DNA of 64,000 bases from Ligilactobacillus ubinensis (GTDB taxonomy: Bacteria; Bacillota; Bacilli; Lactobacillales; Lactobacillaceae). The stretch lies in contig NZ_JAIULA010000005.1 of assembly GCF_024160875.1 (NCBI RefSeq), forward strand, positions 1-64,000. The letters run 5' to 3'. Below the pieces are notes generated by a model. It ran no database searches and was not told the origin of the DNA. It worked only from the letters and a program-made list of their open reading frames with translations. The position numbers and the translations under genes are program-made. Positions 20,187 to 30,289 of the stretch are shown in pieces. Positions within the stretch are counted from its first letter, which is position 1. Each line of letters begins with the position of its first letter.

Positions 20187-21179
20187 TTAATATTTTACAA
20201 CTGTTGCTGCTGTTCCTGTTTCAACCACACTTTTGGCACTATCTAATGAAATAATAACCATATTTTCAACTGCTGTTTCCGTGTAAAATGCAATATGCGG
20301 TGTGACTAGCGCATTATCTAGACTAATTAGCTCTTTAAAAGTCTTGTCTTGCAATTCTCTTCCCTGAAGGTTGCGATTGAAAATTGGAGTTTCATTTTCA
20401 TACGTATCAAGCGCCGCACCAGCAATTTTCCCACTCTTCAAAGCAGCAATTAAAGCTGTCGTATCTATTAGAATACCACGAGCTGTATTAACTATATAGA
20501 CACCATCTTTCATCTTAGCAATAGCCTTTGCATCTATAATATGTCTATCTTGTTCAGTTGCAGGCATGTGTAATGTTATTGCATCCGATACTTGATATAA
20601 TTCATCCAGAGTATCTACATAAACGCCTTCTTCTTCAAGCTGTGGATTATGGTATGGATCATATGCAACTATTTTTGCTCCAAAACCCTTCAAGATATCA
20701 ATAGCAGCTCTGCCAATTCTACCAGTGCCAATAACACCAACTGTTAAAGCTCGTAATTCTTTGCTGATGTATGGTGCCCAACGATAATCCTGTTTTGCAA
20801 ACTTACGTCTAAATACTCTTGTTTGTCGAAGCATCTGCATTAATTGTGTGATTGCAAATTCAGCAATAGCATTTGGCGAATATGCAGGAACATTTGTTAC
20901 AGTGACTTCATTGTCTTTTGCACTTTGCAAGTCAACGTTATCAACACCAACATTTCTAATCGAAAAATCGCGAATCCCAAACTCTTTCATTTTTTCAAAG
21001 AATCCAGCTGGGTACTTGCCTGTTTGTAATCCGATTACCGCATCATAGCCATTAAAAGAATTTAAATTGTCAGAGGTAATCTCTTCAGTATGTAAATCCA
21101 CCTTAATATTGTTAACCTTTGACCATTCTTCAAAATACACGCGTTCATCTTCACGAACATTAAATGCAATAAACTTCAT
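20187..21179 (-). CDS. ldhD: D-lactate dehydrogenase (D-2-hydroxyacid dehydrogenase)
   Basis: This 330-residue NAD-dependent enzyme reduces pyruvate to D-lactate, the fermentation end product. It has the nucleotide-binding GVIGTGRIGRAA near residue 150, the catalytic Arg in VNTARGILID, the Glu in YENETPIF and the His in VTPHIAFYTE. Length and motifs match lactobacillary D-LDH, although other 2-hydroxyacids could be substrates. TTGGAGGAA precedes the ATG, and a TATAAT lies about 40 bases further up. Confidence 0.93.
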   Translation of the reverse strand: MKFIAFNVREDERVYFEEWSKVNNIKVDLHTEEITSDNLNSFNGYDAVIGLQTGKYPAGFFEKMKEFGIRDFSIRNVGVDNVDLQSAKDNEVTVTNVPAYSPNAIAEFAITQLMQMLRQTRVFRRKFAKQDYRWAPYISKELRALTVGVIGTGRIGRAAIDILKGFGAKIVAYDPYHNPQLEEEGVYVDTLDELYQVSDAITLHMPATEQDRHIIDAKAIAKMKDGVYIVNTARGILIDTTALIAALKSGKIAGAALDTYENETPIFNRNLQGRELQDKTFKELISLDNALVTPHIAFYTETAVENMVIISLDSAKSVVETGTAATVVKY

Positions 21180-21332
21180 CTTTATATTCCTCCAATGTTA
21201 TTATAATTTCTATATTATACGGTGTGCTGAAAAAAATAGAAATTTAATACTCAACTCTTTAAGTCTAGCACAACAAACAATTTATATCCGCTTATTTGCT
21301 TGATTCTAATCAAAAATTAAAATGTGCTTATC

Positions 21333-21614
21333 TTATGATAGCCACTTAGAGAGTACAGCATGATTAGTTAAATATTTTTCTTTTTGTTTACGCGTTTGAT
21401 GTTTAAAAGAATACTCTGCTTTAAGTGCATCCGATTTGGTAGAAAACTCTTCAAAATAAATCAGTTTTACAGGTCGTCGTGTTTTTGTATACTTTGCACC
21501 TTTACCAGCATTATGTACTGAAATGCGGTGTTCTATGTTAGTTGTATATCCGCCATAAAAAGAATTGTCTGCACATAGCACTACGTAGAAATAAAATTTT
21601 TTATTATTCTCCAT
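21333..21614 (-). CDS. GIY-YIG nuclease domain protein (YazA type)
   Basis: This single-domain protein of 93 residues begins [20 protein letters not shown] and continues [24 protein letters not shown] and YFEEF, the usual YazA/UPF0213 pattern. The biological role is not settled; it may act in DNA repair. I chose the ATG at 21614 over the upstream frame start because the domain begins there. The start overlaps the end of the methyltransferase gene by 11 bases, so the two are translationally coupled, as yabB and yazA are in Bacillus. Confidence 0.85.
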   Translation of the reverse strand: MENNKKFYFYVVLCADNSFYGGYTTNIEHRISVHNAGKGAKYTKTRRPVKLIYFEEFSTKSDALKAEYSFKHQTRKQKEKYLTNHAVLSKWLS

Positions 21615-22356
21615 ACAATATACCTTGCATTTTAGTCGTATATTCCCCATTATCTTTATACACAACAATTGGCTCTAAAAAACGAACTCCTCCACTTTTA
21701 CCATCTTTAATAGCTTCAATGAGGAGCATATTAGCTTCTTTTCCAGCTTTTGGATAAACCATTTGAATTTTCTTAGGTGCTAGCCGATTAGCACGAAGTA
21801 AATCAATAATTTCGACAAACCGCTCTGGCCGGTGCACCATATAAAATTTGCCTCCCATTTTTAGTAGTGAACTTGTCTCTTTGATAACTTGTTCTAAAGT
21901 CACTGTTATCTCATGTCGGGCAATTGCAAGATACTCATTTGGATTTTTTTTGCTAGTTATTAAATTTTTGAAATAAGGTGGATTACATGTCACCGTATCA
22001 ACAGAATCAGATGCTATATAATTTTTGACATTATTTAAATCAATATTTAAAACATCAATCTGTTTATCCAAACTATTCAATTTTATACTTCGCTTCGCCA
22101 TATCTGCCAATCGTTCTTGAATTTCCACTTCGATAATTTGTGCTTTACTTTTTGCACTCAAAAACAAGCCAATAGCCCCATTTCCTGCACATAAATCTAC
22201 AATTTTTCCGTTTGGCTTTAAAATTGGCTGTGCAAAATATGCCAGCAAAACTGCATCAAGTGAAAAAGAGAACACCTCATTACTTTGAATTATTTTGATA
22301 TTATTTGCGTATAATTCATCTACGCGTTCATTAGACTGTAACAAATCAGGCCTCAA
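21604..22356 (-). CDS. trmN6: tRNA1(Val) N6-adenine methyltransferase-like protein (YabB)
   Basis: This SAM-dependent methyltransferase of about 250 residues has the motif [13 protein letters not shown] and the catalytic NPPY motif in [10 protein letters not shown], typical for N6-adenine methylation of tRNA or rRNA. I chose a TTG start at 22356: TAGAGGTGAA lies at 22361-22370 with correct spacing, and the protein then begins [20 protein letters not shown] at 22365 falls inside the ribosome site. It is followed by the GIY-YIG gene with an 11-base overlap. Confidence 0.85.
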   Translation of the reverse strand: MRPDLLQSNERVDELYANNIKIIQSNEVFSFSLDAVLLAYFAQPILKPNGKIVDLCAGNGAIGLFLSAKSKAQIIEVEIQERLADMAKRSIKLNSLDKQIDVLNIDLNNVKNYIASDSVDTVTCNPPYFKNLITSKKNPNEYLAIARHEITVTLEQVIKETSSLLKMGGKFYMVHRPERFVEIIDLLRANRLAPKKIQMVYPKAGKEANMLLIEAIKDGKSGGVRFLEPIVVYKDNGEYTTKMQGILYGE

Positions 22357-22448
22357 ACTCTTCACCTCTATTTCTAACTTGCAACTTCTTCTAAAATTCG
22401 GCATACTAGTAGCATACAATATCTAATTCTAGAAAGGAGTCCCCATCG

Positions 22449-23084
22449 TTGTTTTATTCATTTATACGTGCACTTGTGCGCATAATCTTGTTCATTTTAA
22501 ATGGCAATGCTCATTATCTTAATAAAGATAAATTGCCAAAGGGCAACTATATCTTAGTAGGGCCTCATCGGACTTGGTTTGATCCTCTTTACTTTGCATT
22601 AGCTGCTGCACCTAAAAAATTTTCTTTTATGGCTAAAGAAGAGCTTTTTAAAAATCCCATCTTACGTTTTATCTTGGTTCATGCAAACGCATTTCCTGTA
22701 AATCGTAATAATCCTGGTCCATCGGTCATTAAGACTCCTGTAACTTGGCTACGTAAACGTGATATCTCTTTAATAATGTTTCCATCAGGAACTAGACATT
22801 CCCAGGAGTTAAAAGGTGGCGCTATTTTAATTGCTAAAATGGCTGGTATTCCAATTGTCCCGGCTGTTTATCAAGGTCCTTTAACTTTTAAACAACTACT
22901 TTCTCGTAAAAAAGTAACAGTTTCCTTTGGTGATCCAATATATATTGAGCGCAAAACTAAAATAACTGCCGATTTTCAAGGCCAAATAATCAAAGAAATG
23001 GAGCAGTCTTTCAATAAAATTGATAATGAAATTGACCCTAATTTTGTTTATATTGATCCTGCATCAAAAAAAGAAAACAGTTAA
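22449..23084 (+). CDS. plsC: 1-acyl-sn-glycerol-3-phosphate acyltransferase
   Basis: PlsC adds the second acyl chain to lysophosphatidate in membrane lipid synthesis. The 211-residue protein has an N-terminal hydrophobic segment, the HX4D catalytic motif in GPHRTWFDP (near residue 39) and FPSGTRHSQE, a variant of the FPEGTRS acceptor motif. The start is TTG at 22449 with GAAAGGAG upstream. It is divergent from trmN6 and convergent with yneF, with a shared terminator. Confidence 0.9.
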   Translation: MFYSFIRALVRIILFILNGNAHYLNKDKLPKGNYILVGPHRTWFDPLYFALAAAPKKFSFMAKEELFKNPILRFILVHANAFPVNRNNPGPSVIKTPVTWLRKRDISLIMFPSGTRHSQELKGGAILIAKMAGIPIVPAVYQGPLTFKQLLSRKKVTVSFGDPIYIERKTKITADFQGQIIKEMEQSFNKIDNEIDPNFVYIDPASKKENS

Positions 23085-23092
23085 TATTTCCT

Positions 23093-23136
23093 CATAAAAG
23101 AGAGACTGAGAATTTTTCCCCAGTCTCTCTTTTATG
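23093..23136. terminator. bidirectional terminator between plsC and yneF
   Basis: Bases 23093-23109 and 23121-23136 form a stem of about 16 bp with A and T runs on both sides, suited to stopping both convergent genes. Confidence 0.85.
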
Positions 23137-23168
23137 ACTTATTACTAATTCTCATTGTTTAACACAAA

Positions 23169-23393
23169 TTATTTTTTACCATAATTTGACTTCATTGCGC
23201 TCATCATCTGATGCAATTTCTTTTCAGAAGGTTTCTGGCCCATTTGTAGCATCATTGATTTAATCATTTGTTCATTTATAGGTGGATTCTTTTTTAAATA
23301 ATCTTCCATATATTTACGAGCAACAAAAAAACCCGCTACAAAGCCACCAACAATTGCAATAATTACAATTAAAATCCAAACACCTGTTGACAT
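23169..23393 (-). CDS. yneF: UPF0154 membrane protein YneF
   Basis: This 74-residue protein has one N-terminal membrane helix (about 5-27, [19 protein letters not shown]) followed by [20 protein letters not shown], the UPF0154 signature. The function is not established. A ribosome site GAAAGGAGCGAGAG precedes the ATG. Confidence 0.9.
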   Translation of the reverse strand: MSTGVWILIVIIAIVGGFVAGFFVARKYMEDYLKKNPPINEQMIKSMMLQMGQKPSEKKLHQMMSAMKSNYGKK

Positions 23394-23479
23394 TCACTCT
23401 CGCTCCTTTCTAAATCTCACTTAACTAGTTTACACAATAAGTCTATAAAAATAAAGCACTTGTCTGAAAAAGTTATCAA

Positions 23480-23731
23480 TTAATCATCACGTAATCCTTT
23501 TTCTCGCTGAACATCACGAACTTTTTGTGGTGTAACTTCTTTACCCGTTTTATCAAACACTTGCAGCATTTCAACATGACTACGAAAATTCTCGCGAAAC
23601 ATTGTTAGATACGTTTCACGTAAACTTTTTTGTTCCTCTTTTTCTTCTGCGGTTAGTCCAAGCGTTTTTTTCTTTTTAGCCAATTCATTTATACGATCAA
23701 TTAAATTTTGGGGAATTCCATTGTTTTCCAT
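23480..23731 (-). CDS. DUF896 family protein (YnzC type)
   Basis: This 83-residue protein contains [20 protein letters not shown] and [18 protein letters not shown], the pattern of DUF896. In Bacillus a member lies in the SOS-linked yneA-yneB-ynzC operon. Here it is divergent from lexA and near its SOS box, about 80 bases upstream of its own start, so LexA control is possible. The function is unknown. Confidence 0.88.
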   Translation of the reverse strand: MENNGIPQNLIDRINELAKKKKTLGLTAEEKEEQKSLRETYLTMFRENFRSHVEMLQVFDKTGKEVTPQKVRDVQREKGLRDD

Positions 23732-23809
23732 GATAAACCTTCTTTATATATTTCTTTCTCATTCATAAAAATAATACCTGAAAATATACAAAAACACAAG
23801 AATTTTAAG

Positions 23810-23849
23810 CGAACGCTCGTTTGAATCTATGTATTAGTTATGCTATACT
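23810..23849 (+). promoter_or_regulatory. lexA promoter with SOS (LexA) box
   Basis: CGAACGCTCGTTTG at 23810-23823 matches the Gram-positive LexA box (CGAACN4GTTYG). It overlaps the -35 hexamer TTGAAT (23821-23826), which is followed by a 17-base spacer and TATACT (23844-23849). This indicates autorepression of lexA. The box could also act on the divergent DUF896 gene. Confidence 0.9.
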
Positions 23850-23883
23850 TAACCAAAATATATATTCACAATGAGGTGAGACA

Positions 23884-24507
23884 ATGTCTAAAATCTCCGA
23901 AAAAAGGCAACATGCTATCCTTCGCTATATTTACGATTTTATTAATGAAAAATCCTATCCTCCTACAGTTCGTGAAATTTGCCAATCTGTTGGCTTATCA
24001 TCAACCTCAACTGTTCATGGGTATCTTGATACTCTAACCAAAAATAAACTGATTACACGTGATTTAACTAAACCACGTGCAATGGAAATTACAGTTGCTG
24101 GTCTTGAATATCTTGGCGTTTCAGCTCATGAAGGCTTTATTCCTATTTTAGGTGTAGTTACCGCCGGAAAACCAATTTTAGCTGAACAAGAAATTTCTGA
24201 GTACTTTCCGCTACCACCAACATTTAAATCAGCAACTGATTTATTCATGCTAAAAATTAGAGGTGAGAGTATGATTAATGCAGGCATCCTAAATGGTGAT
24301 CAAGTAATTGTACGTCGCCAAACTAGCGCCGACAATGGTGACATTGTTATCGCTATGACAGATACAAATGAAGCAACTTGTAAACGGTTTTTCAAAGAAA
24401 AGCAACATATCCGCTTACAACCTGAAAATGATACTATGGCCCCTATTATTCTTAATGATGTAGTTATTCTAGGTAAAGTTGTTGGCTTATATCGACCATT
24501 AATTTAA
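23884..24507 (+). CDS. lexA: SOS repressor LexA
   Basis: LexA represses DNA-damage genes until RecA filaments trigger its self-cleavage. The 207-residue protein has an N-terminal winged helix ([20 protein letters not shown]), the Ala-Gly cleavage site at 94-95 (VTAGKP) and the catalytic pair Ser129 (GESM) and Lys167 (ATCKRFF). All functional residues are present. It has its own SOS-box promoter and a terminator shared with convergent recN. Confidence 0.97.
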   Translation: MSKISEKRQHAILRYIYDFINEKSYPPTVREICQSVGLSSTSTVHGYLDTLTKNKLITRDLTKPRAMEITVAGLEYLGVSAHEGFIPILGVVTAGKPILAEQEISEYFPLPPTFKSATDLFMLKIRGESMINAGILNGDQVIVRRQTSADNGDIVIAMTDTNEATCKRFFKEKQHIRLQPENDTMAPIILNDVVILGKVVGLYRPLI

Positions 24508-24548
24508 TCATTTCTACTGCCTACATTGTCGGAGAAAATACTTTCCTT

Positions 24549-24612
24549 AAGTGAGTGCCCCATAACTGTTGATTTTTTATATCTAACAATTATGAGGCAC
24601 TTCACTTTTATT
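24549..24612. terminator. bidirectional terminator between lexA and recN
   Basis: aagtgagtgcccc and gaggcacttcactt, plus the inner pairs aactgtt and aacaatt, form a long stem with T runs on both sides. Confidence 0.85.
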
Positions 24613-26326
24613 TTTCTTTATTACTATTTACCATATTCGAATTATTGTCCTTGCGAATTTTTGTTGCCATTTGTAATAATTCTTCAGCATGTTGTAATGT
24701 TAGTTTAGTTATTTCCGAACCCGAAAGCATTCTTGCTATCTCATTAATTCGCTCTTTATTATCTAGTTTAACCAATGTAGTTTCAGTTCTTCCATTGTGG
24801 ATATGCTTTGAAATAAAATAATGGTGTTCTGAGATAGCTGCTACCTGTGGTAAATGTGTAATACATAGAACTTGCGACCGCATTGCAATCTGACTAATTT
24901 TTTCAGCAATAGCCTGTGCAACACGTCCACTTACTCCTGTATCAACTTCATCAAATATTATACTTGTTATATCTTGTTTTCTTGCAAAAATCGTCTTTAG
25001 AGCTAGCATAATCCGTGACAATTCTCCTCCAGAAGCTATTCTAGCTAATGGCCCCATCGTTTCGCCTAAATTAGTTTGAATATAAAATTCAACTTTTTCT
25101 GAACCATTCTCATTTAAATCATTCATAGGGAAAAATTTAACTTCAAAAACTGCTTTGTCCATATAAAGTGCTCTTAATTGCTCATGCACTGCTTTTTCAA
25201 GCAATTTTGCTGTGTTTTTTCGTTTTCTTGATAAAATCACCGCGAGCTTTTTTGCTGCAATCAATGCATCCTTAACTGCTGCTTCCTGCTTTTCCGAGCT
25301 TGTTTCATTACTATGCATTTCTTCAAGTTCATTCTTAATTTTAGTATCGTAATTTAAAATTTGTGTTATTGAATCTCCATATTTGCGCTTTAATTGATGA
25401 ATCAATTCTAATCGTTGCTCAATTTGATTAAGTCGATTTTCATCCCATTCCATTTGATCTAACTCACTTGAAATATCGTGGGTTACATCTTGCAAACTAT
25501 AAAACGCATCTGATACTTTTTCAGAAATTTGTTTCAACTCAGGTGCTAAATCAGCCGTTTTCTCCAATTCTTCCATAGCACGGCCTAAGTTTCCAACAAC
25601 ATCATAGTTTTCTTCTGTTAATACTTGATAACTTGTCTCTAATGCTTCATGAATTGCTTGATAGTTGTCTAATCGCTTTTTTTCTTCAATCAGCTTTTCT
25701 TCTTCATTTTCTTTTAAATTAGCGTTTTCAATTTCTTGAGATTGAAATTCCAACATATCCAATCTTTGCGCCCAAGCTTTCTCATTAGCCTCACGTTTAC
25801 TCAAAATATTTTGCAGATATCTATATTCTTGATATTTTTCCAAATATTCTTGTTTTAAATTGACTAATTTTTTGTTATAGCTATCTAACAAATTAATATG
25901 TGTTTCAGGATGCATTAGCTCCTGATGTTCATTTTGCCCGTGAATATCTATTAAAGTTTCTCCAACACGTCTTAATGAAGCTAAATTAACTAAAATACCA
26001 TTTATCCTACAAACATTGCGCCCACTTTGATAGATATCACGTTCTAAAATTAGTGATTCATCTTCATGTTCAATCCCTAAACTGTCCAAAATCGTGAATG
26101 TCATTGCTGATTTAGGCACTAAAAATTGCCCTTGAATTAAAGCTTTGTTCATCCCTCGACGAATAAATTCAACTGATCCACGACCACCTGCAAGTAAACC
26201 CAATGCATCAATAATAATTGATTTTCCTGCTCCCGTTTCACCAGTTAGCACTGTCATCTGAGATCTAAAGTCAATATCCATTTTTTCAATAATTGCAAAA
26301 TCTCTAATCGTTAATTCTTGTAACAA
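24608..26326 (-). CDS. recN: DNA repair protein RecN
   Basis: RecN is an SMC-like ATPase that gathers DNA ends at double-strand breaks. The 572-residue protein has the Walker A motif GETGAGKS at residues 29-36, long coiled-coil arms (about 150-380), and the ABC signature ASGGELSRIMLALK and Walker B IIFDEVDTGVSG near the C-terminus. The start is TTG at 26326, with GAGGTGA upstream. It lies after argR, the usual order in lactobacilli. Confidence 0.97.
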   Translation of the reverse strand: MLQELTIRDFAIIEKMDIDFRSQMTVLTGETGAGKSIIIDALGLLAGGRGSVEFIRRGMNKALIQGQFLVPKSAMTFTILDSLGIEHEDESLILERDIYQSGRNVCRINGILVNLASLRRVGETLIDIHGQNEHQELMHPETHINLLDSYNKKLVNLKQEYLEKYQEYRYLQNILSKREANEKAWAQRLDMLEFQSQEIENANLKENEEEKLIEEKKRLDNYQAIHEALETSYQVLTEENYDVVGNLGRAMEELEKTADLAPELKQISEKVSDAFYSLQDVTHDISSELDQMEWDENRLNQIEQRLELIHQLKRKYGDSITQILNYDTKIKNELEEMHSNETSSEKQEAAVKDALIAAKKLAVILSRKRKNTAKLLEKAVHEQLRALYMDKAVFEVKFFPMNDLNENGSEKVEFYIQTNLGETMGPLARIASGGELSRIMLALKTIFARKQDITSIIFDEVDTGVSGRVAQAIAEKISQIAMRSQVLCITHLPQVAAISEHHYFISKHIHNGRTETTLVKLDNKERINEIARMLSGSEITKLTLQHAEELLQMATKIRKDNNSNMVNSNKEK

Positions 26327-26366
26327 AATATCACCTCTTCATAAAAATCAGAATTCATTTTTAGAA

Positions 26367-26415
26367 AATAAAAGTCAGAAAAAGTCAACAGTCATTACCT
26401 TTTCTAACTTTTATA
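26367..26415 (-). terminator. terminator after argR
   Basis: ataaaagtcagaaaaag and cttttctaacttttat pair over about 15 bases with a 14-base loop. It separates argR from recN. Confidence 0.65.
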
Positions 26416-26445
26416 AATGCTAACGCTAGATTATTAACATATCTT

Positions 26446-26907
26446 TTAACTATTATTTTCGACCATTGCTAATAATTTTTGCTGAATTTGCTGTGCATCT
26501 TCAGGTGAGTAAGCATAAATCATAATAGTATTATCATCTCCCAGAGTTGCAAAAACCTCAGGATAATTCATTTGATCAATTAAGCTAGAGAGCACTGGAC
26601 CATTGCCAGGAAGAACCTTTACTACACATAAATCTTCATGACAATTTGAAAACACATAGGTTTCACTGATGATTTTTGTAATCTTTTTTTCCGTATTCAT
26701 CTTTTTTTCTGTTGGCATGCTGTAAACATATGTACCATCAAGCGTTGGTAACTTAATGAGTTGCATATCTTTAACATCCCGTGAAACTGTGGCTTGAGTC
26801 ACCCAAACACCTTTTTCAGCTAAAATTCTGACTAAATCTTCTTGACGATACACATCATTATCATGCAGTACTTGCTTAATCATTCTTTGTCGCTCTTGCT
26901 TTTTCAT
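26446..26907 (-). CDS. argR: arginine repressor ArgR/AhrC
   Basis: ArgR senses arginine and regulates arginine synthesis or breakdown genes. The 153-residue product has the N-terminal winged helix (RQRMIKQVLHDNDVYRQEDL, then VTQATVSRDVKDMQLIKL) and a C-terminal oligomerisation and arginine-binding domain with LGDDNTIMIYA. The ATG at 26907 follows AGGTGAT at nine bases. No arginine genes are nearby; its place before recN is conserved. An ARG-box-like palindrome lies about 80 bases upstream. Confidence 0.93.
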   Translation of the reverse strand: MKKQERQRMIKQVLHDNDVYRQEDLVRILAEKGVWVTQATVSRDVKDMQLIKLPTLDGTYVYSMPTEKKMNTEKKITKIISETYVFSNCHEDLCVVKVLPGNGPVLSSLIDQMNYPEVFATLGDDNTIMIYAYSPEDAQQIQQKLLAMVENNS

Positions 26908-26999
26908 AACCAAATCATCACCTAGCTTTTCTGGATATCGTTTACTTAATGATAGCGTAAAACTTAAAAATATGAAAGATTTTTATTTGAATTTAACAT

Positions 27000-27815
27000 T
27001 CATTTGTGTAATGTTAGGTACGCCTGTCTCAAGGTATTATTCAAATCAATCCTAGAGTCAATCTTACCTTCTCCGTTTACCGCTGTTAGTTGGACTAAAA
27101 ATTCAATATTTCCCTCACCACCTGTAATTGGTGAAAAATCTAAATTGTTCACATCATACCCACATTGAGCTGCAAATGTAATGATATCCGTTAACACATC
27201 TAAATGAACATTTTCATCACGAACAATCCCATTTTTTCCAACCCGATTTTTCCCAGCTTCAAACTGTGGCTTTATCAAAGCAACTACAACACCACCTTGT
27301 TTAATAATGGTATGCAAGTTAGGTAAGATTAAGTGTAGCGAAATAAACGAAACATCAATTGTTGTAAAATCTGGTTGTCCATATGTAAAATCAGCCAATT
27401 TACTATAACGAAAATTAGTATTTTCCATTACAACTACTCTCTCATCTTGGCGAAGCTTCCAAGCTAACTGATTTGTTCCAACATCAAGTGCATAGCTCAT
27501 TTTAGCTCCTTTTTGAAGGACAACATCCGTAAAACCACCAGTTGAAGAGCCAATATCTAAAATAATCTTATTGCGTACAGAAAGCTTAAACACACGTAAT
27601 GCTTTTTCTAGTTTTAAACCGCCTCGGCTAACATATGGCATTTTTTTACCTTTAAAATGCAATTTTGTTTCAATTGCAATTTTCATTCCTGGTTTATCAA
27701 GGCGTTCTTCGTTTTCCCCTAAAATTTCACCAGCCATAACCGCACGTTTAGCTTGTTCGCGTGTATCAAACAATCCTTGTTGTACCAATAAAACATCTAC
27801 TCTTTCTTTTTTCAT
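27000..27815 (-). CDS. tlyA: TlyA-family rRNA methyltransferase/hemolysin-like protein
   Basis: The 271-residue protein combines an N-terminal S4 RNA-binding domain (RVDVLLVQQGLFDTREQAKRA) with an FtsJ-like SAM-dependent methyltransferase fold (LDIGSSTGGFTDVVLQ, then TIDVSFISL). TlyA proteins 2'-O-methylate rRNA; the hemolysin label is historical. Its ATG overlaps the ispA stop by four bases, so the genes are coupled. Confidence 0.92.
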   Translation of the reverse strand: MKKERVDVLLVQQGLFDTREQAKRAVMAGEILGENEERLDKPGMKIAIETKLHFKGKKMPYVSRGGLKLEKALRVFKLSVRNKIILDIGSSTGGFTDVVLQKGAKMSYALDVGTNQLAWKLRQDERVVVMENTNFRYSKLADFTYGQPDFTTIDVSFISLHLILPNLHTIIKQGGVVVALIKPQFEAGKNRVGKNGIVRDENVHLDVLTDIITFAAQCGYDVNNLDFSPITGGEGNIEFLVQLTAVNGEGKIDSRIDLNNTLRQAYLTLHK

Positions 27816-28717
27816 CTTGGCTCCTTTATTTCAAAATAATCCAATAATTCCAATAGTAAATCAGTCTTAATACCTTCAGCCTCTAAATCAGCTAGATTTT
27901 TTTTAGCCGCTAAAATAGTTTGTTCTAATTTAGAGTATGCTTTATTCAAGCCTAGTAATTCTGGATACGTATTTTTATTTTCACTTGTGTCCTTATGAAC
28001 TGCTTTTCCCATTTCTTTTTCAGTAGAAACTACGTCTAAAATATCATCGTATATTTGAAATGCTAATCCAAAGTTTTCACCATACAAACATAATAATTCG
28101 CTAATCTTATCATCTGCTGCACCCATCAATGCACCTGCTTTACATGCATATCTAAGTAAAGCACCTGTTTTCCCGCGATGTACCTCTTGTAATTGAGCAA
28201 GTGTTAACTGTTGTTTTTCTCCTAGAATATCGCCAACTTGACCATTAACCATCCCTTGTGGTCCAGCTGCATATGCTAATTCATGTAATAACTCAATTTT
28301 AATTTGATTATCAATTTTAACTTGACTTAACCATTCAAAAGCACTTGTCAATAATCCGTCCCCCGCTAATACAGCCAGTGCTTGACCAAACACTTTATGA
28401 TTAGTTGGCTTTCCACGACGTAAATCATCATTATCCATTTCAGGTAGATCGTCATGAATTAAAGAATATGTATGTATTAATTCTAATGAAGCTGCTACCT
28501 CTATTTCAGATTTATTGATAGAATCACGTAGACTTGCTAAAACAGCTAACATCAAAATTGGCCGTATCCTTTTTCCGCCTGCTAAAACTGAATACAACAT
28601 AGCCTTTTTTAATGAAGCATTGCTTTTTAAACTATTTAAATAATCTACTAATACTTGATCTATTTGTGGTCGATATAACTCTTCAAATGCTTGCAGATTT
28701 TGCTTATTTGTTTTCAT
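27812..28717 (-). CDS. ispA: farnesyl diphosphate synthase (polyprenyl synthetase)
   Basis: IspA condenses isopentenyl and dimethylallyl diphosphate to farnesyl diphosphate, the precursor of undecaprenyl carrier lipid. The 301-residue protein shows both Asp-rich motifs, [10 protein letters not shown] and DDILD, and GGKRIRP. I chose the ATG at 28717, which overlaps the end of xseB by 14 bases; the family starts about there. mvaS of the same route lies at 40460. Confidence 0.95.
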   Translation of the reverse strand: MKTNKQNLQAFEELYRPQIDQVLVDYLNSLKSNASLKKAMLYSVLAGGKRIRPILMLAVLASLRDSINKSEIEVAASLELIHTYSLIHDDLPEMDNDDLRRGKPTNHKVFGQALAVLAGDGLLTSAFEWLSQVKIDNQIKIELLHELAYAAGPQGMVNGQVGDILGEKQQLTLAQLQEVHRGKTGALLRYACKAGALMGAADDKISELLCLYGENFGLAFQIYDDILDVVSTEKEMGKAVHKDTSENKNTYPELLGLNKAYSKLEQTILAAKKNLADLEAEGIKTDLLLELLDYFEIKEPR

Positions 28718-28940
28718 CTGATTTTTCTTCAAATAATTGTTCCTCACCATTATCATCAATAATTTTTGTCAATGTTTTTTCTGCATCTTTGAGGGTTTCT
28801 TCCAACTTTTTACTCAAAACCATTCCTTCTTGAAACTGAGTCATCGCATCTTCTAATGGTGTATCACCTTTCTCCAATTGTGTTACTATTTGGTCTAAAC
28901 GTGTTAAATTTTCTTCAAAACTCATTGTTTGTTTTGTCAT
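28704..28940 (-). CDS. xseB: exodeoxyribonuclease VII small subunit
   Basis: This 78-residue helical subunit joins XseA in exonuclease VII, which degrades single-stranded [22 protein letters not shown] and [13 protein letters not shown] are the family pattern. Its start overlaps the xseA stop by four bases (ATGA). Confidence 0.95.
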   Translation of the reverse strand: MTKQTMSFEENLTRLDQIVTQLEKGDTPLEDAMTQFQEGMVLSKKLEETLKDAEKTLTKIIDDNGEEQLFEEKSDENK

Positions 28941-30289
28941 TTTTCTTCTTCCTTTATAATCTCCAAAATCTCCGCTTTAGCAATTCCATCAACTAAATGC
29001 AATTTAACTTGCTGCTTTTCTTTCAAATCAGCAACTCTTTTTACAACAGCTTCATTTTCATCTGTAGTCACATAAGAAAAGCCACGTCCCATTACTTTTA
29101 ATGGACTTAATATTTCTAAACTATGCACTTTGTCTAAAACATCTTTTTCATTTTTCTTCAACACATTTTTCATATTTAAAATAAGTTGCTTTCTTATCTG
29201 AATTACACTTTGTTTTGCTAAGCTACACCGGCTGATTGGAGTAGCCACTTGCAATTTGTTTTGGAGCGTTTCATAATATGTTCTTTTGGCATGAATAATA
29301 TCCTTTAAAGCTTGCTTTTGTTTCATTTCTAAAATGTCAAGCCGCTGCTCATAATTTTCATACAATCTTTTAGGTTGTGTAAATACATATGATTGCTGTA
29401 ATCTTTGCCAACTTTCACGCTTACGTTTTAATAATTGACTGCAACTTTGCCAAATTCGCATTCGATTTTGTCTGATTTTTTGAACTTCTTCACTTAAAAC
29501 TGGTGTTGCTAGTTCAGCTGCTGCAGTAGGTGTTGCTGCTCTAACATCTGCAACCAAATCTGCAATTGTCGTATCTGTCTCGTGACCAACCGATGAAATA
29601 ACTGGAATATGACTAGCCGCAATTGCACGAGCTACACTTTCTTCGTTAAATGGCCATAAATCCTCAATTGACCCGCCACCACGTCCAATAATAATGGTAT
29701 CAAAATCAGCACGTTTATTAATTTCAGTTAAACGTCCCACAAGCGATGGAGCAGCTTGATTTCCCTGCACCACAGCCGGAAATAAGACTAATTGCGCTAT
29801 CGGATAACGTCTTTTAGTTGTAGTTATAATATCACGAATTACTGCTCCAGAAGGACTTGTAATAACAGCAATTCGATGCGGAAACTTGACTAACTTTTTC
29901 TTAGGTGCATTAAATAGCCCTTCATTAGCTAACTTTTCTTTTAATTGTTCATATGCTTGATACAAAGCTCCAATTCCATCAGGTTGCATATCTTCAATAA
30001 TAATCTGATAATTACCATTTCCTTCATATAAATCAATTCGACCACAAACTAAAACCTTCATTCCACTTTCAGGTTTGAATTTAAGTTTTTTAAAACTCCC
30101 TTCAAACATAATTGCATCTATTTTAGCTGTCTCATCTTTCAAACTAAAATACTGGTGTCGTGGCCGAATTCTGAAATTTGATATTTCTCCTGTTAAATAA
30201 ACTTTTTGCAAATATGGATCAACACTAAATTTCCGATGAATATACTTTGTCAAAGCTGTCACTGTCAAATATTGATTATTAACAGTCAT
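28937..30289 (-). CDS. xseA: exodeoxyribonuclease VII large subunit
   Basis: XseA is the catalytic subunit of exonuclease VII. The product of about 450 residues has an N-terminal OB-fold domain (about 1-100, with [19 protein letters not shown]), the nuclease domain with [13 protein letters not shown] and [13 protein letters not shown], and a C-terminal coiled coil. The ATG at 30289 lies inside the folD end (11-base overlap); the upstream in-frame start at 30319 is less likely. Confidence 0.95.
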   Translation of the reverse strand: MTVNNQYLTVTALTKYIHRKFSVDPYLQKVYLTGEISNFRIRPRHQYFSLKDETAKIDAIMFEGSFKKLKFKPESGMKVLVCGRIDLYEGNGNYQIIIEDMQPDGIGALYQAYEQLKEKLANEGLFNAPKKKLVKFPHRIAVITSPSGAVIRDIITTTKRRYPIAQLVLFPAVVQGNQAAPSLVGRLTEINKRADFDTIIIGRGGGSIEDLWPFNEESVARAIAASHIPVISSVGHETDTTIADLVADVRAATPTAAAELATPVLSEEVQKIRQNRMRIWQSCSQLLKRKRESWQRLQQSYVFTQPKRLYENYEQRLDILEMKQKQALKDIIHAKRTYYETLQNKLQVATPISRCSLAKQSVIQIRKQLILNMKNVLKKNEKDVLDKVHSLEILSPLKVMGRGFSYVTTDENEAVVKRVADLKEKQQVKLHLVDGIAKAEILEIIKEEEK

